Shown here one piece after another: positions 47,094 to 55,373 of a stretch of 55,373 nt of DNA (within the stretch, counting starts at the first letter, position 1; every line of letters starts with the position of its first letter). This stretch comes from Desulfocapsaceae bacterium (GTDB lineage Bacteria > Desulfobacterota > Desulfobulbia > Desulfobulbales > Desulfocapsaceae). Position numbers and translations under genes: made by a program. The stretch spans positions 1 to 55,373 of the forward strand of contig JAQVER010000012.1 in NCBI GenBank assembly GCA_028697885.1, in the 5' to 3' direction. The notes beneath the pieces were generated by a model. The model made no database searches, was not told the origin of the DNA, and worked only from the letters and a program-made list of their open reading frames with translations.

Positions 47094-47926
47094 TTTGATT
47101 CCTCCACGATCAACGAGTCAAGGACCAACTCACGCAATTTCTTCTCCACATACTCTTTCAAGGTGGTCTGGGATTTTGCACAACTGGTGCAAGAGCCCCG
47201 CAAAGAAACCATGACAAAATCACCATCCACATCCACCAGCTCGATATCACCCCCATCCTTGCGCAAACCAGGCCTGATCTCGCGTTCCAGCGCCTCTTCG
47301 ATCTTCTTGATCTTCTGTAGGGTGGTCATGCGCTTGGGCTTTTCAGCTATCTTCTTGATGTCTACCCCCTGATGCACGGTGGCCATCAGGATCTCCCGCA
47401 AACGATCGATACATTTGCCACAACCGCCACCTGCCTTAGTGAAATTGGTGATCTCTTCCACCGAACGCAGATTGGACTCTTTGATGGCCCGGATAATCTC
47501 CAGATCAGTGACCCCAAAGCATTCGCAGACAATCTCTCCTTCCGCCATGGGCAGCTTCAATCCCCGATAATTGGCAATGGCAGACTCCAGAGCCTCACGG
47601 CCCATCACTGAGCAGTGCATCTTTTCCTTGGGCAGCCCACCGAGACGATCGGCAATATCCTCATTGGTTACCTTCGCGGCCTCTTCAAGGGTCATACCGA
47701 TAATCATCTCGGTCAGAACGGAAGATGAGGCAATGGCACTGGCGCAGCCAAAGGTCTTAAACTTGGCATCGGCAATGACACCCTTATCATCGAGCTTGAA
47801 GGTCAATTTCAAAGCATCGCCGCAGGCCAGCGACCCCACTTCGCCAATGCCGTCAGGTTTCTCAATCTCTCCCACATTCTTGGGATGCAAAAAATGCTGC
47901 TGAACCTTATTGGTATATTCCCACAT
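47090..47926 (-). CDS. nifU: Fe-S cluster scaffold NifU (three-domain)
   Basis: 278 residues with full NifU layout: an IscU-like N-terminal domain with its three cluster cysteines (ACGD near 35, FGCASA near 60, MHCSV near 104), a central (2Fe-2S) domain with C-x-C and C-x2-C (VCECFG; GGGCGKC), and a C-terminal Nfu domain with RGSCTSCAKS. GGAG precedes the ATG by 8 nt. First gene of nifU-nifS-thyX, with an unusual inverted-repeat leader (47949-48009). Confidence 0.96.
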   Translation of the reverse strand: MWEYTNKVQQHFLHPKNVGEIEKPDGIGEVGSLACGDALKLTFKLDDKGVIADAKFKTFGCASAIASSSVLTEMIIGMTLEEAAKVTNEDIADRLGGLPKEKMHCSVMGREALESAIANYRGLKLPMAEGEIVCECFGVTDLEIIRAIKESNLRSVEEITNFTKAGGGCGKCIDRLREILMATVHQGVDIKKIAEKPKRMTTLQKIKKIEEALEREIRPGLRKDGGDIELVDVDGDFVMVSLRGSCTSCAKSQTTLKEYVEKKLRELVLDSLIVEESK

Positions 47927-47948
47927 GAGCCACTCCTGATTATTTAGG

Positions 47949-47995
47949 GGCCGTTACGAAATAACTTTTACAGTCATATTAATTTCGTTACGGCC
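47949..47995 (-). promoter_or_regulatory. Long inverted repeat in the nifU leader
   Basis: Perfect 14-bp arms GGCCGTTACGAAAT (47949-47962) and ATTTCGTTACGGCC (47982-47995) with a 19-bp spacer, 23 bp before nifU. A third segment just upstream (GCCGTAAACG, near 48002) can pair with the second arm, so two alternative hairpins are possible. Confidence 0.6.
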
Positions 47996-48050
47996 TTTTA
48001 TGCCGTAAACGACACTGAAAGATAACTGTTATGTTGCGACAACGGCTTAT

Positions 48051-48091
48051 AAAAAAACAGTGAACAGGAAAAAGCTTTTTCCCATTCACTT
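48051..48091 (-). terminator. Strong terminator without an assigned upstream gene
   Basis: On the minus strand AGTGAATGGGAAAAAG pairs with CTTTTTCCTGTTCACT through its full length (two G-T wobbles) and is followed by GTTTTTTTAT. It probably ends the hsp20-lon-phosphohexomutase transcript or an unrecognised short RNA. Confidence 0.85.
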
Positions 48092-48487
48092 TTTTACTTT
48101 TACACACACTAAATACTTCATAAATAAAAATCAACGTTCAAGTGATTCCATGTGAGGATTTAGGAACGATTCCACAACAACCTCCAGCTTTACCAGGGCC
48201 GACCATTGAACTTACCTTAAAATTGACATACCCCACATCACCGACAACAGCCACGGCCGCAACAGCTCGCCAACTCCCTGGTCGTCGGCTCCAGAGAATG
48301 ATCAAATGACTAAATTTTTCTGGCAAGTATCAACATTATGGCTTAGTTGACCTTTGGGCCGGACACAACATTCTTTCCCTCACTGCAATCTCCTCCACCT
48401 CAACATTGGGCCCTTCTCCCAGAATATATTTATCATCCCGCCCTTCCGTTCCTGACCATTTGCCGGTGATACTGTTTACACACCAGT

Positions 48488-50227
48488 TTACAACAATCCA
48501 ATCTCCTTCAGCATGGCCCTGGCCGCCTGCACCAGGTTGCCGGTTCCGGCGGCGGTACGCGACTCCACATAAAAACGAACCTTGGGCTCGGTGCCGGAAG
48601 GACGGATCATCAGCCAGGAGCCATCTTCAAAGATCATCTTGCGGCCATCAATAGCAATGACTTCAGCGATACGCTGGTCAACTCCCCCCACCTTGACCAG
48701 AGTTCCCACATCGTAGCTTTGCAGGCGTTGCAGGATCGCCTTGAGTTCCTCGCCTTTGGCGCTCACCTCCAGTCCACCCCGATCAGGGTAATAGGCACCG
48801 TATTCTTCCTCAATACGGTGCAGGTACTCACCAAGATTCAGTTGCAGAGTCAAGACCATATCCATCGCCAAAAGTAAACCGATATAGGCATCTTTTTCCG
48901 GGGTATGGCCAATGACCGAGATGCCATCTGACTCTTCAAAACAGACAAGGGCCTGTCCTATAACCGGCTTGAATTCCTTGAATCCCACCTTGGGTTCAAA
49001 GACCTGCTCACCAAATGCTCGGGCCAGACAATTGGCAAGATTAGAGGTCGCCACCGTCTTGGCCACCATCCCCCGTTTTCCTTTGACCTCATGGAGAAAA
49101 TGGTAGGCCATAGCCCCGAACTGATTCATGCTGATCTCAGTAGTCCCGTCAGTAAAACGGATGCGATCCCCGTCAGGATCAATAATGGCACCAACCTTGA
49201 ATCTTTCAGATCTTGCCCGCAAGGTCTCACCCACCTGACGCATATTCACCGAAGAAGGCTCGGGGGCAATACCGCCAAAAGTCACATCCGCATCTGCCCG
49301 GAGATGTATCAACCTCTCCCCCCCATTCCCCTCAAACAGGGGCACGACATGAAGACGGCTGGCGCCATGCACCGAATCAATGGCCACACAGAGATCTTGA
49401 TTCTCCGTAAAACCGCGCATGATTTTATCCAGATCCAAACCATGGCTAGAAACATTCCGGCGCACCAGCGCCTTCCAGCACGCCAGAGAATCAAACGGGA
49501 GGATATCGCTCCTCTGGGAAGGAGGTGACAGAGGAGCAGTCAAGGAAACCAGAGGGGAAACATCGGCAACGATGATCCCCCGGGCATTGGCCGTAATCCT
49601 GTTGGTCAGCTCCGAGGCGGCTGGTCCCGCATCGGCGGCATTATATTTGAATCCACCATATTCCAGGGGGTTATGGGAAGGGGTCAGATTAATAGAAAAG
49701 GCCGCGCCAAGCTCCAGAAGCGCCGCAGACAGTACACCCGTGGTAGACTCTCCAGCATAATGGACGGTAAATCCGGCCCTGACCAGGACATCAATTACGG
49801 CGGCGGCCAGAACCTCACCGCCAAAACGATTATCAAAACCGACTATACATCCCTTTTTCCGAGCCTCTTGCAGGCTTGCAACTCCAAGGAATGGAGCCAG
49901 TTCCTGCTCCTCGTCAAGCACCTGATAGAGTTCCACAATGGCGGCAGTGACAAAAGAGACGGAACGGACAAAAAGGTCCTTCCCCAGCACTCCCCGCCAA
50001 CCGGAGGTCCCGAATGTAACCAATTCCCGCGGACGTCCCAAGTTGGTAATAATTTCATCCATAAGCAAGAGATAAACCTGATCTATATACCTCTGCCAGA
50101 CCTCACCCTCTTTCTCTCTTTTCTCTACAAGCCTGTGAATTAAGGCAAAATAATCACTACCTGAGTGATCGTTTCCGATATTACAGCTTTTATATAATTC
50201 ACGCACAGTGTCAGCTACCGTCATCAT
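48488..50227 (-). CDS. Phosphoglucomutase/phosphomannomutase family protein
   Basis: 579 residues of the alpha-D-phosphohexomutase superfamily, which interconverts hexose 6- and 1-phosphates and so feeds nucleotide-sugar synthesis. Domains in order: a 60-residue N-terminal helical extension, TFGTSGWRGV, the phosphoserine loop TPSHNP, the metal-binding DPDGDRIR, the sugar-specificity loop CFEESDGI, and the phosphate loop RPSGTEPKVRFYVE. The sugar cannot be told from this. It follows lon by 42 bp on the same strand, an unusual place for a sugar enzyme. Confidence 0.92.
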   Translation of the reverse strand: MMTVADTVRELYKSCNIGNDHSGSDYFALIHRLVEKREKEGEVWQRYIDQVYLLLMDEIITNLGRPRELVTFGTSGWRGVLGKDLFVRSVSFVTAAIVELYQVLDEEQELAPFLGVASLQEARKKGCIVGFDNRFGGEVLAAAVIDVLVRAGFTVHYAGESTTGVLSAALLELGAAFSINLTPSHNPLEYGGFKYNAADAGPAASELTNRITANARGIIVADVSPLVSLTAPLSPPSQRSDILPFDSLACWKALVRRNVSSHGLDLDKIMRGFTENQDLCVAIDSVHGASRLHVVPLFEGNGGERLIHLRADADVTFGGIAPEPSSVNMRQVGETLRARSERFKVGAIIDPDGDRIRFTDGTTEISMNQFGAMAYHFLHEVKGKRGMVAKTVATSNLANCLARAFGEQVFEPKVGFKEFKPVIGQALVCFEESDGISVIGHTPEKDAYIGLLLAMDMVLTLQLNLGEYLHRIEEEYGAYYPDRGGLEVSAKGEELKAILQRLQSYDVGTLVKVGGVDQRIAEVIAIDGRKMIFEDGSWLMIRPSGTEPKVRFYVESRTAAGTGNLVQAARAMLKEIGLL

Positions 50228-50269
50228 TCAAATTCCTTATTCGGTTAAAAATCTTTTTTTTGACTCAAC

Positions 50270-52630
50270 TCATTTTTCCAAAAAAATCCCCAGCGCCTCT
50301 TCAATGGTCTGCGGGTAATGAAAAATCACACCTTCCCGTATCTCTTCAGGGATCTCCAGCACATCCTTCTCATTTAAGGCTGGGAGGACTATCTCTCTGA
50401 TCCCGGCCCGTAAAGCGCCAAGGACCTTCTCACCTATCCCCCCCACAGGCAATACATCACCACGCAGGGTGATCTCTCCGGTCATGGCGATGTCAGGCCG
50501 GACAGACCGTCCGGTAATGACAGAAACCAGGGATGCAACCATGGCCACCCCGGCAGAGGGACCATCTTTAGGAATAGCCCCTTCCGGTACATGCACATGG
50601 ATATCAATCTTGGAAAATATCTTTTCATCAATACCCAGCTCTTTTGCATGTGAGCGGATATAGCTGTGGGCAGCCGTAGCGGACTCTTTCATCACCTCAC
50701 CCAACTTACCGGTAAGAATCAGGCCACCATTACCTTTCATCTTGGAACTTTCAATAAAGAGGATTTTTCCACCCACAGGCGTCCAGGCAAGACCCGTGGC
50801 AAGGCCCGGTCCCCAGGTCCGAGCCTTGATTTCCGGAAAAAATCGAATGGGACCAAGATAAGTATACAGATCATCTGGGCCAACAACATGTTTTTTAGTT
50901 CGTCCTCTAGCAATTTCAGCCGCTATTCCACGACAGATAGCAGCAATTTCCCGTTCCAGATTCCGCACCCCTGCTTCACGGGTATAAGACTCAACAAGAG
51001 CACGCAGGGCCTCATCCGAGACAAAAAGATCATCAGAACCAAGTGCATGGGCTTCCATCTGTTTGGCAAGGAGATGACGTCTGGCAATGGCCACCTTTTC
51101 CGGCAAGGTATACCCGGACAGTTCAACCACCTCCATCCGGTCACGCAGAGGATCGGGAATGGTGTCAAGCACATTGGCAGTGGCAATAAACATGACCTTC
51201 GACAGATCAAATTCTATATCGAGATAGTGATCCGTAAAAGTTGAGTTCTGTTCAGGATCCAGAACTTCCAGCAGTGCTGACGAGGGATCGCCGCGAAAAT
51301 CATTGCCCAGTTTGTCAATTTCATCCAGCAGAAAGACCGGGTTATTGGTTTTCGCCTTCTTCAAACTCTGGATAATACGGCCCGGCAGGGCACCGATATA
51401 TGTCCGCCTGTGTCCCCTGATTTCAGCCTCATCCCTGACTCCGCCCAAAGAGATACGCACAAATTCACGATTCATGGTCCTGGCGATGGACTGCCCGAGA
51501 GAGGTCTTCCCTACTCCCGGCGGGCCACTGAAACAAAGAATCGGGCCGTGTATATCTTCTTTCAGTTTGCGCACCGCCAAAAATTCCAGAATCCGTTTTT
51601 TTATTTTTTTCAGGCCATAATGATCCCGTTCCAGATCGCTTTCAGCCTTATCAAGGTCAAGGGTGTCAGTGGTGGATTCCAGCCAGGGAAGATCAAGAAT
51701 CCAATCGAGATAATTACGGGTGCCTGAATACTCCGGTGATGAAGGGGAAATCCTCTCCAGACGGACAAGCTCATTTTCCACCACCTTCCGTGCTTCTTCC
51801 GGCAACTTCTTGGCGGCAAACCGCTCGCGCAGCTCTTTTACCTCAATCTTTTCACCATCCTCCCCCAGTTCTTTGCGAATAGATGCCAGTTGTTGACGAA
51901 GGAAAAATTCACGTTGACGACCATCGATATCTTTTTTTACCGCCTCCTGGAGTTTTTGACTGGTCTCCACTGTCTCAAGACGTTTACTCAACTCAAGCAT
52001 AACCCTTTTCAAGAGTTCTTCAAAACCTCTGATTTCCAGAATCTCCTGTTCTTCTTCAAGCTTCAAATTCAGCTGAGTTATTACCAGGTAACTGATAAGA
52101 AAAGGATTATCCAAGGCATTCAGGGTGAGCCCCAACTCTTTTGGCAGCTCAGTCAACTGTACGAGCAAGGCAAACTGAGTACGCAGACTGAGAATCATAG
52201 CCTGACTGTGCTGACTCTCCTGAAACGCCATGGGGACTTCCACTATTGAGGCCCGGATATAGGGGCTAGTCTCAACGACCTTTACTATTTCTATTTTTTT
52301 AGTGCCACTGACCAGTACATGGTAATATCCTTCTTTTTCTTTACTGAGTTTATGGATATAGCCAATAACTCCCACCCTGTACAGGTCATCTTCCTTAAGA
52401 TGTTCGATGCCTTCCGGCGCTGATTTCTTAGTGGAAACAAGTCCTATCATGCGGTTGCCAAGGAGTGCGTCATCAATAAGTTGCTTAGATGCATCATCAG
52501 CCACCTGCAGAGGAAAACCCATTCCAGGATAAAAGACAAAACCATGAAGAGGCAGGATGGGCAAGGTTTCAGGCACCGCCAAACTGTTAGGATCCACTTT
52601 CTTTTTTGTTTCCTGATTCTCTTGTTCCAT
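50270..52630 (-). CDS. lon: ATP-dependent protease Lon
   Basis: 786 residues: N-terminal substrate-binding LAN domain from [15 protein letters not shown] (about 22), a coiled middle, an AAA domain with Walker [11 protein letters not shown] and Walker [11 protein letters not shown], and the C-terminal Ser-Lys protease (KDGPSAG with the catalytic Ser, and [14 protein letters not shown] with the Lys). Lon degrades misfolded and regulatory proteins. It is 3 bp after hsp20 and ahead of the phosphohexomutase, forming a stress-type operon. Confidence 0.97.
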   Translation of the reverse strand: MEQENQETKKKVDPNSLAVPETLPILPLHGFVFYPGMGFPLQVADDASKQLIDDALLGNRMIGLVSTKKSAPEGIEHLKEDDLYRVGVIGYIHKLSKEKEGYYHVLVSGTKKIEIVKVVETSPYIRASIVEVPMAFQESQHSQAMILSLRTQFALLVQLTELPKELGLTLNALDNPFLISYLVITQLNLKLEEEQEILEIRGFEELLKRVMLELSKRLETVETSQKLQEAVKKDIDGRQREFFLRQQLASIRKELGEDGEKIEVKELRERFAAKKLPEEARKVVENELVRLERISPSSPEYSGTRNYLDWILDLPWLESTTDTLDLDKAESDLERDHYGLKKIKKRILEFLAVRKLKEDIHGPILCFSGPPGVGKTSLGQSIARTMNREFVRISLGGVRDEAEIRGHRRTYIGALPGRIIQSLKKAKTNNPVFLLDEIDKLGNDFRGDPSSALLEVLDPEQNSTFTDHYLDIEFDLSKVMFIATANVLDTIPDPLRDRMEVVELSGYTLPEKVAIARRHLLAKQMEAHALGSDDLFVSDEALRALVESYTREAGVRNLEREIAAICRGIAAEIARGRTKKHVVGPDDLYTYLGPIRFFPEIKARTWGPGLATGLAWTPVGGKILFIESSKMKGNGGLILTGKLGEVMKESATAAHSYIRSHAKELGIDEKIFSKIDIHVHVPEGAIPKDGPSAGVAMVASLVSVITGRSVRPDIAMTGEITLRGDVLPVGGIGEKVLGALRAGIREIVLPALNEKDVLEIPEEIREGVIFHYPQTIEEALGIFLEK

Positions 52631-52633
52631 GTT

Positions 52634-53077
52634 TCAGCCTCCAACCTGTATCCTGACTTTTATCTGATTTTCAATCTTTCTCTTTTTAAGAGAAACAATT
52701 AGGATTCCATCAAGATATAAAGATGAGACTTCTTCCACATCCACTCTCGCCGGAAGCGTCACAGTCCGTTCAAATGCTCCCAGTTCAATTTCCAATTGAT
52801 GAATACAGACAATGGGTTGCGTCTTTGGAAGTTGCCGTCTTCCACTGATGTGCAACTGATCCTCTGCCACCAAAAGCTCCAGCGAATCCTTTGAGACTCC
52901 GGCCAAATCACAATAAACAGTTATCTCTTCAATAGACTCATAAATATCAATAGGAGGTTGCCACGAGCCTGATTCGAGCTTTATCATTCTCGAAAAAGAC
53001 ATATTCCGCAGCATGCGTCCTGTTTGCATTTGCATCTCTTGAATTTCTCTAAATAATTTCTTGCTCAATGGAGCCAT
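52634..53077 (-). CDS. Small heat-shock protein (Hsp20/alpha-crystallin family)
   Basis: 147 residues if started at the ATG at 53077, which has GGAGG 6 nt upstream; the adjacent ATG at 53080 is only 3 nt away, and the frame is open to 53125. The alpha-crystallin domain (about 38-140) shows PPIDIYESIEEITVYCDLAGVSKD, LHISGRR and the late YLDGILIVSLKKR in place of the usual GVL-x-V. It is a chaperone that holds unfolding proteins. It begins the hsp20-lon-phosphohexomutase operon; no CIRCE or sigma32 box was found upstream. Confidence 0.9.
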   Translation of the reverse strand: MAPLSKKLFREIQEMQMQTGRMLRNMSFSRMIKLESGSWQPPIDIYESIEEITVYCDLAGVSKDSLELLVAEDQLHISGRRQLPKTQPIVCIHQLEIELGAFERTVTLPARVDVEEVSSLYLDGILIVSLKKRKIENQIKVRIQVGG

Positions 53078-53250
53078 CATTTTCCTCCGAGTTGATAAAC
53101 GTATGTCACCTTGTGGTTCTAGCAAAATTCATAAAATATCAGGCAGCAAGACAGAAACTGGGCATTTGTCCTTTTGCTGGAAAGCAAAGCTGGGAAAATC
53201 CGAATTTGCATCATGATCCTTCCCCACACAAACCAGATTTTTTCCTCTAA

Positions 53251-53436
53251 TTATACTCCTTTTCCATTACTTTTTTTTAAGTATGGAATAAAATCTGACA
53301 GAAAGTCAACCGAATAAAATTCATCCTGATGTTCATGACTTTCACCTTGAAGCCGTCGTTCAAAATATCCACAAAAATGAAATGGTGTCGTTGACAGCAG
53401 ATCAGATAAGTGGGTTGGAAACAAAACACCGGTCAT
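53251..53436 (-). CDS. Possible small ORF upstream of hsp20 (hypothetical)
   Basis: A 61-residue frame with a protein-like, acidic composition (HEHQDEFYSVDFLSDFIPYLKK), no signal or membrane helix, and no Shine-Dalgarno. Its ATG sits in a 12-bp palindrome (CGGTCATGACCG, 53432-53443). No family is recognised, and chance is quite possible. Confidence 0.22.
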   Translation of the reverse strand: MTGVLFPTHLSDLLSTTPFHFCGYFERRLQGESHEHQDEFYSVDFLSDFIPYLKKSNGKGV

Positions 53437-53508
53437 GACCGTCGTGACAAAATGATCATAAAAGTAATGGTTATTTCATAATGGCTCCTAAATATCACTG
53501 GCTAAACC

Positions 53509-53538
53509 TTGACGAATAGTCACTATTATTTATATAGT
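53509..53538 (+). promoter_or_regulatory. Candidate ppsA promoter
   Basis: TTGACG at 53509-53514, 18-bp spacer, TATAGT at 53533-53538 (5/6 for each box). It would give a leader of about 130 nt. Confidence 0.6.
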
Positions 53539-53675
53539 AGTTTTACAAAATTAATGTATTGCTACGCTTAGCTGACATTTTTCATTCGCTAGCATTCAGG
53601 CAGCCACTAAAAGCCTACAAAAATGGGCAAAAGCCCTTCTATTTAACAAACTAATCCCAGCAGGAGAACTTACAC

Positions 53676-55373
53676 ATGGGTCACACTCACGACAAAGAAT
53701 TAATTCTCTGGTTTGATGATATCGGCATTGAAGATGTTCCCATGGTTGGCGGGAAAAACGCCTCCCTCGGCGAAATGTATCAACATCTCACCTCAAAGGG
53801 TGTTGCTGTCCCTCACGGTTTTGCCATCACCGCATATGCCTACCAATATCTGATCAAATCTGCCGGAATCGAGAATGCTGTTATCGAAGCTCTCGACGGT
53901 CTGGATACCCATGATCTGCACAATCTGCAGGCAAGGGGTAAGAAAGTACGTGAGATTATCCGCGGGGCCAAATTCCCCCAAGATCTGCAAGATGCAATCA
54001 TCGACTCCTATAAAAAAATGGAGGCGGAATACGGCAAGGATGTGGACGTCGCCGTCCGTTCCTCAGCCACCGCTGAGGATCTGCCTGATGCCTCTTTTGC
54101 CGGTCAGCAGGAGACCTATCTCAACGTCCGTGGCTACGATGCCATCCTTGATTACTGCAGCCAGTGTTTTGCCAGTCTCTTTACCGACCGCGCCATTTCC
54201 TATCGTCACGACAAGGATTTCGGTCAGTTTGATGTCTATCTCTCCATTGTTATTCAGAAGATGGCCCGTTCCGATTCGGCCAGCTCCGGTGTTCTTTTTA
54301 CCATCGACACCGAATCAGGCTTTAAAGATGCAGTCTTTATCACCGGTGCCTGGGGCCTAGGCGAAAACGTGGTCCAGGGTGCGGTTAACCCGGACGAATA
54401 CTTTGTCTTCAAACCCACCCTTAAAGAGGGCAAGAGACCCATTGTCTCCAAGACCATCGGCTCCAAAGAGATCAAGATGATCTACGACAATGACCCCAAC
54501 ACCCCGCATCCGGTCAGAAACATCCCTACTACCCTGGAAGAACGGAACGCATACGTTATCAGTGACGATGAAATCCTTCAGCTCGCTAAATGGGCCTGCA
54601 TCATTGAGGAACACTACGGCAAAGCTATGGACATCGAATGGGCTAAGGACGGCGACGGGGTTAACGTTGGCACCGGCAAGCTCTTCATTGTCCAGGCAAG
54701 ACCCGAAACGGTCCACTCTCAGAGCGACAAAAGACTCATGGAGACCTACAAGCTGCTGGAGAAGGGCAAGGTTCTGGCTACCGGACTGGCAGTAGGAACC
54801 AAGATTGGCCAGGGCAAGGCTAACGTCATCTCCGACGTCAAGGACATCCACTCCTTCAAAAAAGGAGAGGTTCTGGTGACCGACATGACCGATCCGGATT
54901 GGGAACCGATCATGAAGATCGCCAGCGCCATCATCACCAACCGCGGCGGTCGGACCTGTCATGCAGCCATCATCTCGCGCGAGCTGGGCATCCCCTGCGT
55001 TATCGGCACCGGCGACGGCACCAAGAAAATCAGCCACGGCCAGGACATCACTGCTTCATCATCGGAAGGTGAGACCGGTTATGTTTATGAGGGTCTGCTC
55101 AAGTTTGAGATTAATCGAGTAGATCTGGGCGACCTGCCAGCGACCAAGACCAAGATCATGATGAATCTGGCCATCCCGGAGAAGGCCTTCACCGAATGCC
55201 AAATTCCCAATGATGGAGTCGGCTTGGCCCGCGAAGAGTTCATCATAAACTCCCACATCGGCCTCCACCCCCTGGCTTTGTACAACTACGAGGAGCTGAA
55301 GAAATCCGATGATCCGGTAAAGCAGGACATCGTCAAGCAGATCGATGCCAAGACTGGGGCATATGCCGACAAG
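53676..55373 (+). CDS. ppsA: Phosphoenolpyruvate synthase (3' end outside the window)
   Basis: The first 566 codons of an uninterrupted frame that runs off the right edge; GGAGA precedes the ATG at 53676. PpsA makes phosphoenolpyruvate from pyruvate and ATP, the entry to gluconeogenesis in bacteria growing on small organic acids or CO2. Seen: the ATP-binding domain with VGGKNASLGEM, RSSATAEDLPDASFAGQQETYLN and ITGAWGLGENVVQGAVNPDEY, and the swivelling phosphohistidine domain with TNRGGRTCHAAIISRELGIP (His429). The TIM-barrel domain is only begun. Typical full length is about 800 residues. Confidence 0.96.
   Translation, partial: MGHTHDKELILWFDDIGIEDVPMVGGKNASLGEMYQHLTSKGVAVPHGFAITAYAYQYLIKSAGIENAVIEALDGLDTHDLHNLQARGKKVREIIRGAKFPQDLQDAIIDSYKKMEAEYGKDVDVAVRSSATAEDLPDASFAGQQETYLNVRGYDAILDYCSQCFASLFTDRAISYRHDKDFGQFDVYLSIVIQKMARSDSASSGVLFTIDTESGFKDAVFITGAWGLGENVVQGAVNPDEYFVFKPTLKEGKRPIVSKTIGSKEIKMIYDNDPNTPHPVRNIPTTLEERNAYVISDDEILQLAKWACIIEEHYGKAMDIEWAKDGDGVNVGTGKLFIVQARPETVHSQSDKRLMETYKLLEKGKVLATGLAVGTKIGQGKANVISDVKDIHSFKKGEVLVTDMTDPDWEPIMKIASAIITNRGGRTCHAAIISRELGIPCVIGTGDGTKKISHGQDITASSSEGETGYVYEGLLKFEINRVDLGDLPATKTKIMMNLAIPEKAFTECQIPNDGVGLAREEFIINSHIGLHPLALYNYEELKKSDDPVKQDIVKQIDAKTGAYADK

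Larger units (their letters stand above)
47927..48487. other. 560-bp region between nifU and the phosphohexomutase gene
   Basis: The left part holds the nifU leader repeats. A strong minus-strand terminator lies at 48058-48091, yet no clear gene precedes it: the phosphohexomutase stop is about 400 bp away. In between are only start-less or very short minus-strand frames, discussed in the findings. Confidence 0.7.
53078..53675. other. Divergent intergenic region between hsp20 and ppsA
   Basis: About 600 bp. It holds the palindrome at 53432-53443, the likely ppsA promoter at 53509-53538, and a short GGGC-AAAA-GCCC hairpin at 53625-53636 in the ppsA leader. Apart from the doubtful 61-residue frame I see no gene. 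Confidence 0.6.

Noticed and set aside
45909-47926. A nitrogen-fixation cluster around nifU and nifS
   Set aside because: No nitrogenase or other nif genes are nearby; NifU/NifS serve general Fe-S assembly in many anaerobes.
48138-48326. A 62-codon minus-strand frame beginning at TTG
   Set aside because: No Shine-Dalgarno, odd composition, and a competing Cys-rich frame overlaps it; kept only as part of the 48-kb finding.
54357-55037. A 226-codon minus-strand open frame near the right edge
   Set aside because: It is antisense to ppsA, which reads without a break and contains the phosphohistidine motif.

Overview
The window looks like a chromosomal segment from a Gram-negative Desulfobacterota bacterium, most likely of the Desulfobulbales type (a sulfate- or sulfur-metabolising deltaproteobacterium). 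This is an inference from gene content: a fused B12-type radical SAM/DUF2344 protein, NifU/NifS used as the iron-sulfur assembly pair, ThyX instead of ThyA, formate-tetrahydrofolate ligase (Wood-Ljungdahl carbon flow), a bioB-A-F-G-C cluster, a minimal Mla transporter and an LPS-core locus. No phage, transposase, CRISPR array or rRNA was found. One tRNA gene, tRNA-Leu(UAA), is present.

Layout. 1-8.5 kb: the end of a small-kinase-like gene, two coupled lipoproteins (TPR and LolB-like), a Cys-cluster protein and a double-AMIN protein on the minus strand, then a radical SAM protein coupled to a GH17-like secreted protein. 8.6-15.9 kb: a minus-strand run, mlaE-mlaF-mlaD followed at once by bioB-bioA-bioF-bioG-bioC, with a strong sigma70-like promoter before mlaE. 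16.1-16.3 kb: tRNA-Leu and its terminator. 16.5-22.3 kb: a four-gene minus operon (membrane/TPR protein, CotH-like kinase with beta-helix, VTC polyphosphate-polymerase-like protein, DUF4956 membrane protein). 22.7-30.4 kb: an ABC-type glycan export operon (Wzm; Wzt fused to a glycosyltransferase; a sulfotransferase; and a 1299-residue sulfotransferase / nine-repeat / double-glycosyltransferase protein). 30.5-32.1 kb: two secreted proteins in very AT-rich DNA, one with near-identical 96-bp repeats.

32.5-39.7 kb: a plus-strand LPS-core operon (msbA, a small membrane ORF, methyltransferase, acetyltransferase, four glycosyltransferases including a heptosyltransferase), converging on a WaaE-like glycosyltransferase and a PilB/GspE ATPase carrying a C-terminal cyclic-nucleotide-binding domain. 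42.9-47.9 kb: fhs, then nifU-nifS-thyX. 48.5-53.1 kb: hsp20-lon-phosphohexomutase. 53.7 kb to the end: a phosphoenolpyruvate synthase gene cut by the window edge.

How it fits together: more than a third of the window concerns the cell surface. Mla moves phospholipids, MsbA and the core transferases build LPS, the Wzm/Wzt operon probably exports a sulfate-modified polysaccharide, and the CotH/VTC/DUF4956 operon probably modifies or builds a phosphate-containing surface component. The phosphohexomutase supplies hexose-1-phosphates. The best candidates for something undescribed are the CotH/VTC/DUF4956/TPR operon, the two multidomain glycan proteins, the STN-plus-repeats protein, the PilB-cNMP fusion, and the terminator-bounded segment 48.06-48.49 kb, which has no clear gene.
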